Source: Cardinalis cardinalis (Eukaryota > Chordata > Aves > Passeriformes > Cardinalidae). Taken from it: a stretch of 64,000 bases of DNA. This document shows, one piece after another, positions 1 to 14,000 of the stretch. The stretch covers positions 1,157,959 through 1,221,958 of the forward strand of contig JACDOX010000062.1 of NCBI GenBank assembly GCA_014549065.1, read 5' to 3'. The first letter of the stretch is position 1. Every line of letters starts with the position of its first letter. Under the pieces are notes generated by a model. The model saw nothing but the letters and a program-made list of their open reading frames with translations. It searched no databases and was not told the origin of the DNA. A program made the position numbers and the translations under genes.

Positions 1-3000
1 TCATATAACTTAGATGAATTAGTTTTTATCATTAATTTTGTAGATGTATAGAGGAGAGAAGCTGTGTAGCCAAATTCAGTAAAATTCAGCTGCCTTTTCC
101 AGGGAGTTCCACCCTGAGGGGATGCTTTATGAAGAAGATGGTGAGATCTACAAAAGGAGAGAAGCTCCTTTTCAATGCTGTGGGAGTAAATGGCTTTTAT
201 GGACAGACAGGCAGCTATCAGTTAGCTGAGGGGCAAGGAGCAGTGCATTACCTGAGGCAACAGATCACTGTAGGCTAAGGGAGCCCTTGGTGATTTGCTT
301 TGGTAAAAATTGTATTGAGCTAAAACAGTAACTTCATCCAAACACTTGCAAATCCATGGAAAATAAGGCATTCCTTCGTGGAGATATTGCTTTAAAAGGC
401 CCACACCATTTTACATACTAGGATTTCAAATTTCAGCTTAATTAGAGACCAGAAATTCATTACAATCTTGTTTCCTATTGTGGACAAAGGGATGTCACTC
501 TGACCATTTTTCAACAGTACCCCTGAATTGCACTGAAATAGAATTATTGATAGCTTTAATCTAACTCAAATTAAAAAGCAAACTGTTGAATTTTCAAAGA
601 CCCAAAACCTTAAAAAAATGTTATTAATTCCAAATTAATACAAACACACAACAGTGTAGTTTTATTCTTCCTTCCCAGGAGTTCATTTATGTTGATTGAA
701 GGATTTATTTGTTTGGAGTTTAAATATCTTTGATAGCAGAATATCANTGTAAGTACTTATTTGGTAGAATGTAATTTTCATGCGTTTTTCATTACTATTA
801 TTTGCCTTTCTGCTCTGGTAAAATGCTTTCCAGATACAGATTCTAGTGATAAATTGGGAATTGTGACCAGTGACAAATTACATGTCTAAACCCAAGGAAA
901 ATAAATGAAGGAGGTATTATTTTGTAACTGCTTAATACTTGATTTTACCAGTTTTTGAATGGGCTCATCTGTCTCTCTAATGGCAATAATTTATTTCAAC
1001 TGTTTTTTCTACATTTTTACTGTTTTGGTAACACAAAAGTTTTCCATTTTGTTGTAAAATTCTACATTTAATTGATAATAATTAAATAAGANTGTGGGAA
1101 TAGTTCCTTTCCTTCACATTGGAATTTAGTTCAGGGAGTCTGATCTGCTGTTAAAAGATCCTAGTGTTGTAAATTTCACTATAGTAGAAGTAGGGCAAGT
1201 AATCCACAAAACTTTCTTGTTTATGTGCATGCAATTTGATGAATATGCAGATGAACCCTGTCACCATCTTTGTTACCAGAGGAAAATNGTTTATGACTCC
1301 TGGATATCATCAGCTAGTTTATTTATAGCATAAAAGCAAAATTAAAAGCAATGAATGCCCCTATCATCTCAATTAAACAGGTTAAAATGCTACATTTTAA
1401 ATCACTCTGATGTCAAGATTGTGATCATTGTTAAGAGGATGGAAAGTATTAACATTTTCCCAGGACTTAAAGCATATCTATTCATCTGTTAATGGATTGG
1501 TGGCTGGAATAATAAGTATTGATTTGTCTTGGGATATAGATGTGAGGTTTGGAGATTTGATGTGATGTTGCAGAAGCAGGTATTACTGCCCATAATATGG
1601 GTTACATATTTCAGTAATTCAGTTCTTGCCACACAACTTTGTATGTTCGCATTTTATTTTATGCTCTCTAGTTGCTTGTGCGTCTCTTGTTCATATTTCT
1701 TTCACATATTTTCCCCATTTTCTTTGCCATTTCACCATCCCAGTTCTATCACTCAATTTTCTATAAAACTTTTCTTCTACCTCAATGTCTTGTTTGCTCC
1801 CTCCTCTACAGTTTCTTACTTCTCTTGCCTCCTCCCCATCCTCCCTTCCTTATAATTTTCTGTCATCCAGCTCTTCCAGTCTTCCATTTTAATGTTCTGT
1901 TTCCATACTCCCTGTACCTTTCTCCATAGTGCTCCAATTCTTTCTTTTTCCCTACCATCCTGTCTCCTGTGTACTGGCAGNCAACCAGCTCTGCTTAGGG
2001 CAGAAGTTATTTGAGACAGAAAGCAGAAACCAGGAGACTGAGCCTGGAGGTGAAGAGCAATATGACACCCTCCTCTTTACTTGGCCCCATGCCCTGTGCT
2101 TACCATACCCCTCAAAATATCCTGTTATGAAAATATTACCTGTACCCAGGTCACTGCTGTCCAGTGGCACTGTCCCCTGTTNGCTGGCAGAAGTGATGCT
2201 GAGGAGCTGTCCAAGGTATGGCTGGCAGTCCCATTTGTCTTGTTCCATCCTGTTTTGTCCTGTCCTTCTATCTCTTTGTCCTTTAGCATTTTAGCATGGA
2301 GCTTTTCAGAAGGTGACTGAAGATGTAGCCAGGAAGCCTCTCTTTCTCTTGTTCTAGTAACTCCACTGCTGTCTGTGGGGTGGTATCTCTTATCTGTACC
2401 CAGCTAATAGAATCCAGGATAGCAATCTCAAGGTGCTGGAGTCAGAAGAATGTTGCAGTGCAGGCAGCACAAACACCACTTTAGCTGGGTAACATAAGGA
2501 ACACAGTGGAAAGAAAGGTGTATCTCCTATTGCAAAGTTTGGCAGAAGAAACATGCAATTTATGCATGCAGATGGAATTCCAAACAGATCACCAGTGTCC
2601 TGCTTCCCTAATCCCTTGCCTAGTTAGATTTCTCACATATGCAGGTATGTTGTTCTACATCAAATTCATACAATCAAATTTGATTGTTTTTAAGTGCTGG
2701 GAAAATGCATTTAAAATGTGCTTCTGTGCATTGCTATCAGTATTGTGAACTTTTCCAGTCTGTTGACCCAACCTTTCATTTAGAATATATGTAATGGATA
2801 TCTGGTGTATCAAAGATGTGGTGAGAGATATTGACAGGTTCAGCGGATCAGCCTTCACCTCTCCTTGTTCAAAACAATTATTTGTTTTCATGGGCATTCT
2901 CAATTAAGTGATCTCAATTCTTGCCTGGAATATTTTCATCATCTGTTTGATGAAGTAACTTCTCTACACAGAGGACTAGGTAAATTTTGTCTGGTTTTCA

Positions 3001-6000
3001 GTTTGCTTAATTTGTACATTTGAGAATTCCTTGTGTGTTTTTAGTTTGTTCTTCAAGAGGTTCAGTTTCCCACTCATTTATGTGACTCTTTCCAGGAGTG
3101 ATATCCTCAAAACCTAGAAAAATAGGATAATAAACTCACCTTCTACAAAGAAGAATGGTGGCATTGGCACAGAATATAAAAAGTTGTAGTTTCTGTCATT
3201 AACTTTTTTTCTATACTTTTTTTTTGTCTCCCATAAGCTCTCTGTGGTCAGGTTTATGCCTTTGTAAAATGGAGATAATGTCCTTTGCAGTGTTAGGAGA
3301 TGGTATGAGTGTTATGTAAATTATAACTAACTCAGTAGTGTGAGGCCATTAGAAGAAAATCTGTTTTTATTGTGAGTTACTGTAAAGCTACTCAGTTGGG
3401 TACAATTTCTAACAACATTGACCGTGTCCTCTTCCCAGAGGAGCTAAGGGACTCCTCTACTGTCCCTAGAATTTTTAGGATCTGGTGTGGTAACAAGAGG
3501 TTCAGCTCCTCCTCTGTCTTATCTCTTCCAGTCACACTGTCACTGAATGACAACACAGCAATTCTTAGCTCCTGCTGTGTCTCCAGAAGATTTTCCAAAT
3601 AATATATGAAGTTCTTCTGGGAAACAGTGGACCTATGGTTGTGACTTCCAATGAGTATTTTCCATGGCCAGTGTTTTCTTTTAATGCAATGACACATTTT
3701 TAATGAAACAATGGAATGATTTTTCATGTAGAAATTTCACAAAACAAGAAATAGGGGTTATTATTAGCATTGTTCTATGAATTATCTCACAGATTTCCCC
3801 TTTAAATGTAACACATAAGATTATTATAGTTATGCAATAGTTTGTAATATTTTACTATACTTAAATTCTCAAGTACTTTTTTCCTGAAAATATTCTGAAT
3901 CTCTAAGGAGTCTTTTAAAATGTAAAATAGGAAAGGTAAGAAATTAGGGTTGACAAAGCAATTCTGAGATTTTTTTAATATGGATCAGCTATTTTTCCAA
4001 TTTTTTCCTGTTATGAAAATAGAGTGAACCAGTAGTGTTAGAAGTGTAATGATGAAATGTCTTGGATATCAGTTCTGAGTAAGATTAGCTTTTTCATTTT
4101 GTAAAACTGTTGAATATGGGAGAAATGGAAGCTGATTCTTAAGCAGTGGTATAAAAAATAATTTTCGTCACTTGCGATTTACAAAAAAACTATTCCTAAA
4201 AACATATCTCTGGCATGTAAGAAGAGAATTTTCCCAGGTTAAGTGTAGTATTCCTCTGTGGGTTTTTACTTCAGGAATTGTGTGGACTCTAGGGATAGGA
4301 GAGAGGACAATCCCCACATGGCTCTGTAGACGAAAGTTGCATTGATTTAAAGCTCACCCTGCTACCACAAGATCTGTAGAGAATAGGTTACTTTATAATA
4401 AAAAGAAGAAGAGAGAGCATATTTCTGAGTTATTTGCTACTAGTTAATCCACCCCAAGAAAGAAGAATTTCAGTAAGATGCAGAGCAGAAAGGTGAAGAT
4501 TACACCTGATATAATGGGACATACATTAATATTGCATTAAATGCAAAAATTAATAGGAAATATTCATAGCTGTTCCTCACCTTTGACCTTTTCTACCTCC
4601 TCAACCTACTCCAAGTCCTGAGAGTGAACTGCTACTTTAAGTGCTATTTTTATCTGGAATGGATTTTTCAGTTATGAGTATGTCAGGATAAGATCATTTC
4701 CCTCAAGAGTTTCTCTGTAAAAATTGTTGAAAACCAGCAGCAGTCATTTCCCCTCACTTCCAGTCTCAAGTGCTTAACCTCAGATGGGAGAGTCCTGAGG
4801 TCTTTGCTCAATGAATCCTCACCTGCAATTAAATGCTGCAGATGGCATTAGTTACTCACTTACACTTGGTAACATCAATGCCTTCAAAGGATATGGATCT
4901 GCCCCATCCATGTGTGTGCTGTGCTGGTTTGTGAGAGAGTTGTTGATGAGAACTGGGCCTAAGGAACCTGTTCTGTATGAGTGCAGCCAGGGTGTGTGTG
5001 GAGATGTTGGTTATTGTTCAGTTCAGATGGTGGAAGTTTCACTGGAATGCCTAAGGGAAACCTTTACACCTTCAGTTAGTAATTCTGCTCTCAAACTTTT
5101 CAGGCAATTATGCTCTATTTAGTGCCTGGGACACTAATGGTGTTCAGTAAAACAGCCACAATCCCTTCAAAATATGGTGCTTAGTAAGAGATGGTGCTGA
5201 ACAAGAACAAATCAACAAAAATGTGCGTTTGGTTCCTTCATGTTTTCTTAGGAGATGCAAAGAAGTAAAGAAAATAATTTTGTGACTATTGTTAATGGAA
5301 AGTGCTCAATATTTCAATACAGGTAATCCACCATGTAAAACCTGACTATTTTATGAACACTTTTTAGATTAGTACTGTATTGCACTTAAAATGAAAAAAT
5401 CTGGGCCCAGTTGAAAGTGATGACTTGAGTCAAACTGTATTTTAAAGTATTTTATGAGGAACTGCACTCCTTTGTCTTTCTAAAGAAACAACTTGCTGAA
5501 ATGAATCCACGATCCCTTTCTAGGCTGAAAGAAAGAGTAAATGGGAGAAAAAAAGTTAAATCATGCATCCATAAAGCTCACATTTATTTGATATACATAC
5601 AGGACAGATTTGTGTAGAATTGCTTGAGATTTTTTTAAGATGTCTTTTGACTCTTCCTTTCTGAAATCTGTATTCAGCTTTCAAAGCATTAAACTTTGCT
5701 ATAATGATATTTATATTTCCTGCCTCACTGGTATTGCTTACATCACTTCAGTACCATATAATGTTGGATTATTACTATAAAACATATCTTTTTAAGCAGA
5801 AAGAAAGAAAGAAGGACTCAAGAAGGCATAGCCAGGAGAAAATGATTGTCTGTGTTCTTGAATGAAGGGAAATGTTATCAAAGATCAGACTACACATGCA
5901 TAATGTATGTATTTTTCCTCCTATGTTCTCTCAATCAAGCCTGATTATGAGGGGAAACTAAAAAAATAATGGACAACTGGAAACTGCTAGACTATCTTGG

Positions 6001-8343
6001 TTTAGAATCCTTTGATTATTATTGAATGAATTAGTTATGGCATCGGGGTAGAACAGCTGCATTCTGAACCAGAAAATAGCCTGATTATGCCTTCATTTTT
6101 ATTTTAAGTCAGTGAAAATAGCACATGACTTAAGTCAATGCATCTAATGAATCTTTCAAAATACCTTCCTGGCAGGAACTACTCAAAACATAGCCACCTT
6201 GTGAGCAAAAACCACTAGAACCAAATATTGCTTCCTGGTGTTTCAGCTCCTTTCATTTCCAGTAGGATTTAGGAACACAGTCTGGCACTTTGTTTTTATG
6301 TCTCTTCAGACTACACATTACAGAAAGAAAAGGTTACCAGTTCAGCAAATTTGTAGAGCTCTACTGAGTAAAGGAGCTGACTTAGTATGGTTATAATACA
6401 AAAGAACATTTGGAACATTTTATAAGAACAAAATACTCATTCCCTTACATTGTGTGTTTTAGTATTTACTGTATATTTTAGGTCATATAAATTTAAAAAT
6501 CTGAGATGGACAAAGGACCCTATAAGGTCATATTTCTCTGAATGTCCTGTATGTTTGTCCNAAACATCAGATCTGGGAAAACTGGGACAGTTGCTCTGAA
6601 GATGGAGCATCAAAGGGAATATTTACTTTGAAATATATAAAGTTGTCTTCATCTTCCTCTGTCAGGATTTTCCCTCTCCTACTTGAAAAGGCAAGACTAT
6701 CTTGGCACCTATAATGCAAAATTCTCAGGGATATGTGTTGTGATGAAAATACCTAAGGTAGCCTGGAGAGTAACGGCATTTTATCATTTATATAAAGCCT
6801 AATAATGCTGGAAAGAAAACTGGTCATTATGGAGTGTTTGATGGTCAATTGATATTTTTTTAATGCTATCAGCCCAGCAGTGCAGTGATCCATGTTTAAT
6901 GAAAGTAGCTGTGTAAGGAAAAAAGGACTCCTGCTAAAGCTTTATTGAACATTTTTTATAGAAGAAAAGAGGCGTCATTTTGCTACCTCCCCAGTGAGAT
7001 GGGTATTGCAAAGTTCTTGGATGTCTCATGAGCACTGCTCTGCTCTCCCATTCTTTGTCCAGCAGTATGCTCCCTTAGTGCTGTGTTCTTCCATTCCACA
7101 GGGAAGCCACAGATATCTGGGCCAGATATTTGGGCACAGATTAATTCTGCCCAAGTTTAAGGTACTCGGTGCCCAAGTTTTCCACATAGTCAATGGAAGG
7201 AGTGGGTGTGTTCTGTGAGACAGAGGTGTCTCCAGAGATCAATTCAGGTTTTAGGAGGACCTAATGTACCCCCTGACTGTAGTTCACAGTTCTGTTGACT
7301 TTTGACTTTTCTATCAAGTTATAGTTGGAAACCCTCAGCTGAGGTGTTTCAGTTAAATAACTAAATTTGGACAAACCCAGGCCTTGGTATGTGTTTTATC
7401 CCCCAGGTTATGCCAGGGAAAATCTGTCTTTTAGAGTGTCAGAATTAATTTGAAAAGAATGCATCCCACATATATAGCACTGAACTAAGATCCACTGAGA
7501 GTTGCAGTCTTTAGAATGTATCTTCAATTAATGTCATGTCAAATTATGTTTGTGGTGGAAACACAGGAAATATGAAATCACAAGCTCATATTTCACTGAG
7601 TAGAGTCCTCCTTGTTACAGCAGCTTGTGTTGTGTAAAGGTTTATCTGCCCTGCAATTGTGAAGGCACACCAGGCAGCACTGATTTCATGGCTCTTTGCC
7701 CCACCATAACTGCTGCATTCAGCTCAGTGCAGAGACCTTCTTCTTCCTTGTTCCAAAATGGTCCCTTTTGTTGTCCACAGATTTCACAGAGATAAAAGAT
7801 GTGATAAATCTGTGGGGGTTAAACTTCTTGTCCTTTCTGGGTAGGAGCTGGTCATTTTAACTGCACTGCCAGGTACGGACTGCATTGTATGATGCTGTTT
7901 CAGTGCAGAGTTACATTTGCTCTGAAATATCTAATAAACTGTTAAATTTATTTCTCTGTAATAGGATAATAGACCCCTTAAAAATTACTGACTTGGACCT
8001 GCTAGTTTTCTACTGCAAAAGGAGAAGAAAAATTTGACTCCCATTACCACAGAAACAAAGCTAACCAAAGAGGAAAATCTGCATGATATTGGCACTGTGT
8101 GTTTTTAGCGCCTCTCATCCTTAGCTCTAAAATGAACTCTAAAATGCTAATTTTCCATTTCGAATTGCTGCTGGTGTAATTAAAATAGACATTTTTATTA
8201 GGATTACATACTCCTTCTTTTTACAGTGCTATGATATTTTAATATATTTTAGTTTTAAGTCCTAAATGTACTAATGTACTACCTTGTGAAAAGCTGTTAT
8301 GGCTATATTCACTCAAAGTCTCATTTGTGCAGGCAAATACAAA
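1..8343. other. Intergenic, AT-rich
   Basis: Apart from the pyrimidine-rich tract listed separately I see no gene, RNA gene or recognisable transposable element. Open frames are 60-121 codons and look random. Ambiguous bases are sparse here, with none between about 2.2 and 6.5 kb. Confidence 0.7.
1640..1965. repeat. Pyrimidine-rich tract (+ strand C/T)
   Basis: Around 300 bp strongly biased to C and T, with many CTCC, TTCC and TTTCT runs and few purines. Open frames here translate to Phe/Leu/Ser/Pro-rich strings because of the composition. No repeat family was recognised. Confidence 0.6.
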
Positions 8344-8452
8344 AATATAAATATAAATATAAATATAAATATAAATATAAATATAAATATAAATATAAAT
8401 ATAAATATAAATATAAATATAAATATAAATATAAATATAAATAAATATAAAT
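8344..8452. repeat. (ATAAAT)n hexanucleotide microsatellite
   Basis: About 18 nearly perfect units of ATAAAT, with a single ATAA slip near the right end. It is the longest simple repeat in the window. It keeps frames open on both strands as Ile-Asn or Ile-Tyr dipeptide runs, which are artefacts. Such tracts expand and contract by slippage. Confidence 0.95.
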
Positions 8453-10564
8453 GTATATACTGTTTTCATGGCCTACTTCAGATGTCTCTATTAACAAAAA
8501 CCAGTCAGAGAAGAGTAGGGTGACATGTTTTAAGAATGGTATGTTTCAAATCTTCCTGCTTTAGTTTAAATAGATTTCTTGAAAAGAATTGAACTTTCAG
8601 CCAAAGATTGAAGAACCCTTGTTTATAGAAATACACAAAAAATCCAGCATTCCCTTCAATTCGCTTTTGCTTCAATGCTGCATTCACTTTGTTCTAATCT
8701 TTCAAATTCAGCAGGAAAATAAATATACAAGTCTCTCCTGTGTGTAGTCCAAAGAGAAGGGATGGTAACCACCCCAGGCATTGCAGGGATATGTTCCATG
8801 CTGCCTTGGGAAAGCCTGCTGTTTGTAGCCTGCTCAGAATTGAGTGCCTGCAGTGACATTGGGGCATCTTCTGCCTACAAATGGCTCTTCACAGCACCAA
8901 CAGCACTCTGCACCAGTGGTCTGTCACATTACAGGAGACATTAGAGCAATTCTCTTTCCTTTTGGATTTTTTACCTTCCGAATAAATCATTTGCTACATG
9001 TGTCACTGAACATCATGAGGAGTGAAATCTCCCTATTTTGGACAATATGTCTGCTAGAGAAAACCTTCATCTTCAGAGTACGAGTCATAAATCGAGAGTT
9101 TCTCAGTGTGATTTCAGCCTTGCTGAATGTGTATTGAAGGTTGGTGGCTTGTTTATGCAATAAATACTGAAGAATAAAAATATTAAGAATATCCACTATC
9201 CCATATGCAAAATTCTCTAAATTTACATAAAGCTGAAAATGTTTATTTTTCAAGTGGACAATCTCATAGAGAAACAGCATAAAGATCTTAAAGAAAAGCA
9301 AAAATATGTGAAATTCAGTGGGAATATCATTGCTGTTCTAGAGTAAATGCTACAAAACTGTACAAAATGTGTCAGTATACACTAAATTCAATGACATTTC
9401 CTCATGGGGGTTCAATATACCATCAGAGTCCTTGGGGTCTTCTTTACAGTTAGAGCTACAGACAGCTTTCAGTTCAGATAAAGAGATGTCAGCCTCTGCA
9501 ACTNCTGCATCTCGGCTGTGCACAGTGCATGTGGAGGTTGCCCATGTACGTACTTCACACTCCTTTGTAACTTTGCCCAATTTCCTGTGTATCNATCCAT
9601 ATTCATATTGATGCACTTGCAAATAGCCTGCTTGTTGGAGCCCTGAGAATGAACACGTTATTGTATAAGGGGAAGTGAGGGAAAGGATGTACNTTTGTCC
9701 TCTAGTGTACAATTAGCCTCTACTGTACAATTTCGGACCCGAAAACAATCAATGCNTGTGCCACTAACTGGATAAATGGACAGTACCGAGTACAGAGAAA
9801 CCTTGCTCTTTTTTTAATATTTAAAAATGAATAAAAAAGAAATAATTATTGTTTGTATTGCCGTCTAGGGAACATATATTGCTGGGCANGATATAGTGTG
9901 GAGTATAGGCTGAATATGCTTGTGAAGAGAGTTTAATTTAGAATTCAGCTGATCTACTTACAGTGGCACACTTCAAAAGCAANTGTACTGCAATGAAGGG
10001 AGTAATCCCAGCACACACTCAAAATCAGGGCAGTCAGATTGCTTCTGTATTTCATGTTAGGCTCAATTAAGTAGCTGNTTCAAATGTTTTTGAGGTGGTA
10101 TTATCAACGACCACAAAGATAGTACCGCTCTTCAGCACTAATGCTTATTTTTGTCTGCATTTGGCTCCTTCATTGTTTTTCTACAGCCTAGAAAGCGCTC
10201 AGTAAGGGAGAAGATGGAAGCAGAGACTGACATCCAGGCATGTTTTTTAAGAGCATCTTTAATAAGAGAGAGAACAAGTATTTCACTCTGTTCACTCAAG
10301 CAGAACGAGTTATGATATGTTGCTAATGCACGGTGCATGGGCACATAAACCCAAGCATGCTTCCTGCTCTACTGTCTGCTCTTATCTGTGTGGTGGATTT
10401 TGCACAGAAACAAAAAGCACATGAGCCATTTTATTTCAGCTCTGCAGCTCCTTGTGCAGGAGCATCACAGATCCTTTTTTTTCTGCCGGGAAAAAGATGA
10501 TCTCCATACAATTGTATGAAGAGAAAGCACGCAGCTTATTTATTCATTCAAGTCCACAAATAGC
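8453..10564. other. Intergenic, AT-rich
   Basis: No recognisable gene or transposon. From about 9.5 kb the density of single n calls rises sharply. The 120-codon minus-strand frame near 9350-9712 spans several n positions and resembles nothing I know. Confidence 0.65.
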
Positions 10565-10950
10565 TTAACCCTGGAGTGCAGCCCGGTTTGCGTTGGCCGC
10601 TGTGCCCGGCCAGCCCGAGCGGTGTCCCCGGGCCGTGTGCGGCGGCGGGCTCGGAGCCCTGTGCCCAGCACGGCGCTGCCTGTCCTGTCCGGCTCCGTTC
10701 CNCTCCTCCTCCTCCTCACGCCTTTTCACGGTGCAAGAACGTGCCAGCAGTGTTTTTATCCATCTTCCCCACTGTTGGTCAGGGGGATCCGTGCGCGGGG
10801 CGGGCTGAGGGCGAGGCTGAGCAGAGGGAGCCCGGACAGGGCTGCCCGAAGCTCGGTGGACCCAGGCTGGGGCTGCGGGCGAGCATGGGTGGGGAGCATT
10901 GCCTGGGACGCAGCAAGGGTGACACCAAGGCGGCCCACGTCCNCCTCGAG
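10565..10950. promoter_or_regulatory. Solitary distal CpG-rich patch
   Basis: About 385 bp of GC-rich DNA with roughly 30-40 CpG dinucleotides by eye, flanked on both sides by AT-rich sequence. It contains GGGGCGGGC-type strings and a CTCCTCCTCCTCCTC run. It lies about 26 kb upstream of PLPPR5, with no recognisable gene beside it. It could be a promoter of an unannotated non-coding RNA, an enhancer-type orphan CpG island, or the relic of a GC-rich repeat. Open frames in several phases are expected from the composition and none resembles a known protein. Confidence 0.55.
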
Positions 10951-11039
10951 CCCTGGCAGTCAAACAGGAATTCTGCTATGGGAGGTAGAAGTCTCCTGTC
11001 TTTTGAGCATAATTGATTAATAAAAATCAATCACCAGTG

Positions 11040-11047
11040 ATTTGCAT
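11040..11047 (+). promoter_or_regulatory. Octamer motif ATTTGCAT (POU-type site)
   Basis: Exact match to the canonical octamer recognised by POU-domain factors. Just before it, at about 11012-11031, is a short A/T-rich inverted repeat (ATTGATT ... AATCAAT). Its position next to the distal CpG patch makes it a candidate regulatory site, but an 8-mer occurs by chance about once per window of this size. Confidence 0.3.
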
Positions 11048-14000
11048 TACTCCTTACTTAGCTGTGAGGGTCTGTCAGTCATGTGTNCATAATCCTGTTT
11101 CAGTTGGCACCAGCAGTTCCTGCTGGGATTTTCCACTGCATTGACACAGTGCATTCAGAAGTGACTATGCATCAAACTTGCTCAGTTAAAAAACAGACTC
11201 AAATATTTGGCTTTTTTTTTTTTTTTCCATTTTCCCAGTAAGTTCATATAATGTAGAAGCAGTCACATGCTATTAGAGCTTTTCATGCTTATCCCATTAT
11301 TCCTCTTACTCCTGGCAGCAGCTGTGTGTGGGCAGACGGCCACCGAGAGCAGCCTCTCGCCATGCTGCTCATTGTCCTGACTCTCCCCAGGCCAGGGCTC
11401 TGCCATGCTCTGCCTTTGCCTTTCATTGCATTTTTAAAGTACTTTAGGCACCTTATTTTCCTACAACACAAGCATTTAATTTCATTAAAAGCGTGTAAGG
11501 TAGTTTGTTTACATGAATGCCTAATGCATATGGATACTTCCTAAAAACACTTGTTACTTTGTCCTAGGTTCTATTAACGTTGATTTAACAGGCATAACAA
11601 GCAACTGATGTTGCTAAGGATGGCAATAATTTTTAATATTTTTAATTACCTAAAATTATCTATCCTCTGGAAGAAATGAACCAGAGATTGAAATATGCAA
11701 TGAAACATTTTTTAATGCATTGGGGAATTGAATATATTATAAGAACTCACATAGATGAAGTGCTGATTAGTATTTAGGAAGACTAATTATAGCTAACGAT
11801 TGCTCTGCAGAGCAGAGGTTGATATGCAGCCTTGCTGTGTCTTCAGAAATCTTAGAGTGCAGGACATACAACAGACTACCTTTTTTAAATCTGGTACACG
11901 TGCATTTGTACAGCTTAAAAAACACTTTTTGTATGCAGTGAGTGAGGAATTGGTATGTAAATAAGTAGCCAAAGCATCACACAGCTGTAGCAAAACTGGA
12001 TACAACTTCTCTGGAAAAATGGAGTCTGATTTCTAAGGGTGTTCATCTAACAGGATGAAACTGTGCAAAGCTTGCAGGATGTAAACAGGAATGTTTCTGC
12101 TGATTTCAANGGCTTTGTGAGTGGGGAATAAAGTGTACCAGAAGGGAATATATGTAGTGTTTTAAAAAAAAATCTGTATTTTTATAGTTTTTTCAAGTAG
12201 GTTTTTCTACTAATATACAGTTCCAAACTCACAAAGGATTTTTGAATTTTAACAGAAGATGCTTTCTGCAATAGAGCTGTTCAATTCTATATATGTTGCT
12301 TTTTCATACTGAACTTTACATTTATTTGCATGCACTATAGCNCCAAGAATGTCTAAGCCTTGGGGCATAAATAGATCAACTACTCAGAATAGGAAGAAGT
12401 TTTTCCTTCTACAAAACAATACATTATTGGAGTTAAATGTTTTTTNGAGCAACAGTGGTTGTTCAGAAAAGTTATAAAGCTAGATAGGTCTTTAGTCTTT
12501 TTGTACATAGTTCAAAATTGCTATTGACAGCTAAAATTGAAAGAAATGTTACAAATGTTGATCCACAAAATAGTTTCTTCCTTTACACAAAATGTTCTAC
12601 TGAAGACAGTTGGATAAATCTCTGAAGTATTATGATTTGGTTCAGAATATTAGTTTTATAAAAATGTAGGATACTAAATAGCTGTTCAGTGCTATTTATC
12701 AGTAAAAGATGGTAAAGCATATTTCATTTTCCAGCCACCAAAACTTCCCTTTCATAAAGCCTTTTNCTCTGAAAATAGAAAAGGAAACAACAAATCCAGT
12801 AAATGCCTCAGTGGCCAAAGCATTTCTGCTGAAGTCCCTGATTTATATTGATATAGTGCTAGATGGCTAACACAGTCCCTCCCTCACTCCAAGCTAGATA
12901 GCCAGCATGGGATCCAATGAGACAGTTTAAAAAGGAAGAGCTTGAACAGCCAATAAAGTGACCAAAAATCAGCCAAATGGACATACTCCTTCTGGTGAGG
13001 ATTTTATTTTTGTCTGGTTAGTAGGATAACCAAACCAGATGTATCATTTCCAGAGTTCTAGAATATAATGCTTCCCAGATTGCAGCAGGCGAAGTGAGAA
13101 TTTTATTTGTGTCTTGGGTGAATGTTAAAACAACTATTTTTCTGTCTTTCTGCACATTAAGACCAAAATTCCAATTGATTTCAACAACAAAAGCAAGGTC
13201 ATTAGTCCTTTCTTTCTAACAATGACAAAAAGAGATTAAAAACTGCCTTTATCAAGAACCATTAACTTCTCTTCCAGAACCTTTCAAATATCACAATTCA
13301 AGTTGTCCTTCAATTGTCAGTGCCAGATTACAGCGTGAGGTAGTCACTGACTGTTCTATTATTACTACTGCTGCCTACCTTGATAAAAGTCTATTCATAA
13401 TACACTTTTTTTTAAAGATGTGCAGTAAGATGTTAATTTATCTTTCCATCTACCTCTTCTATTGTTTTTGTTGCAATAGCTTCTGGATCTCAGGAACAGA
13501 CACTATTCTAATGCTATTTAAAACAAAACTAGAAAATAATTCTGACTGTGGCAGTGGGGTGCATTTTCACTGTTTTTTATTATGTGGCATTTAGCATTTA
13601 TTCATTTTGTTTAGGGAAGTTAGCTAGAAACCAAGTGAAAATAAAAGTCATAGCTGTAGCTAAACTGAAGACGGATCATGGCTATACCCATAGTTTTCAA
13701 CTCTNTATATGTGAAATTATGAGCTGTATGCTTAATTGTGTAGAAGTCATTTTAGGCTGCATCCCTCTTTGCCCACAGAGTGGTTCTCCCAGAGTATGCT
13801 AAAGCTTTCAGTGGTTCATTCAAATGCATNGATGTCATTGCACAATTTGAAGTACTGCCATTGTCCCACTAGTCTTTGTTAGCTGCCTACAAGCCTTGTA
13901 TTTTCTAGGGAGTGACTTGAGGTAAGAACAGTTACATGGACATTTTCTGATCTCACAACAAAGANCCAGCAGGCAATTGTGGTGATCACATGATTTTGAC

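Noticed and set aside
1529..1929. Phe/Leu/Ser/Pro-rich open frames near 1.5-1.9 kb that resemble membrane segments.
   Set aside because: They arise from the pyrimidine-rich tract, because CT-rich codons encode Phe, Leu, Ser and Pro.
8239..8523. Ile-Tyr and Ile-Asn dipeptide open frames on both strands.
   Set aside because: Direct read-through of the ATAAAT hexamer array, not coding sequence.
10565..11030. Several 70-146 codon frames over the distal CpG patch.
   Set aside because: Open in many phases on both strands at once, which high GC content explains. No similarity to known proteins was recognised.
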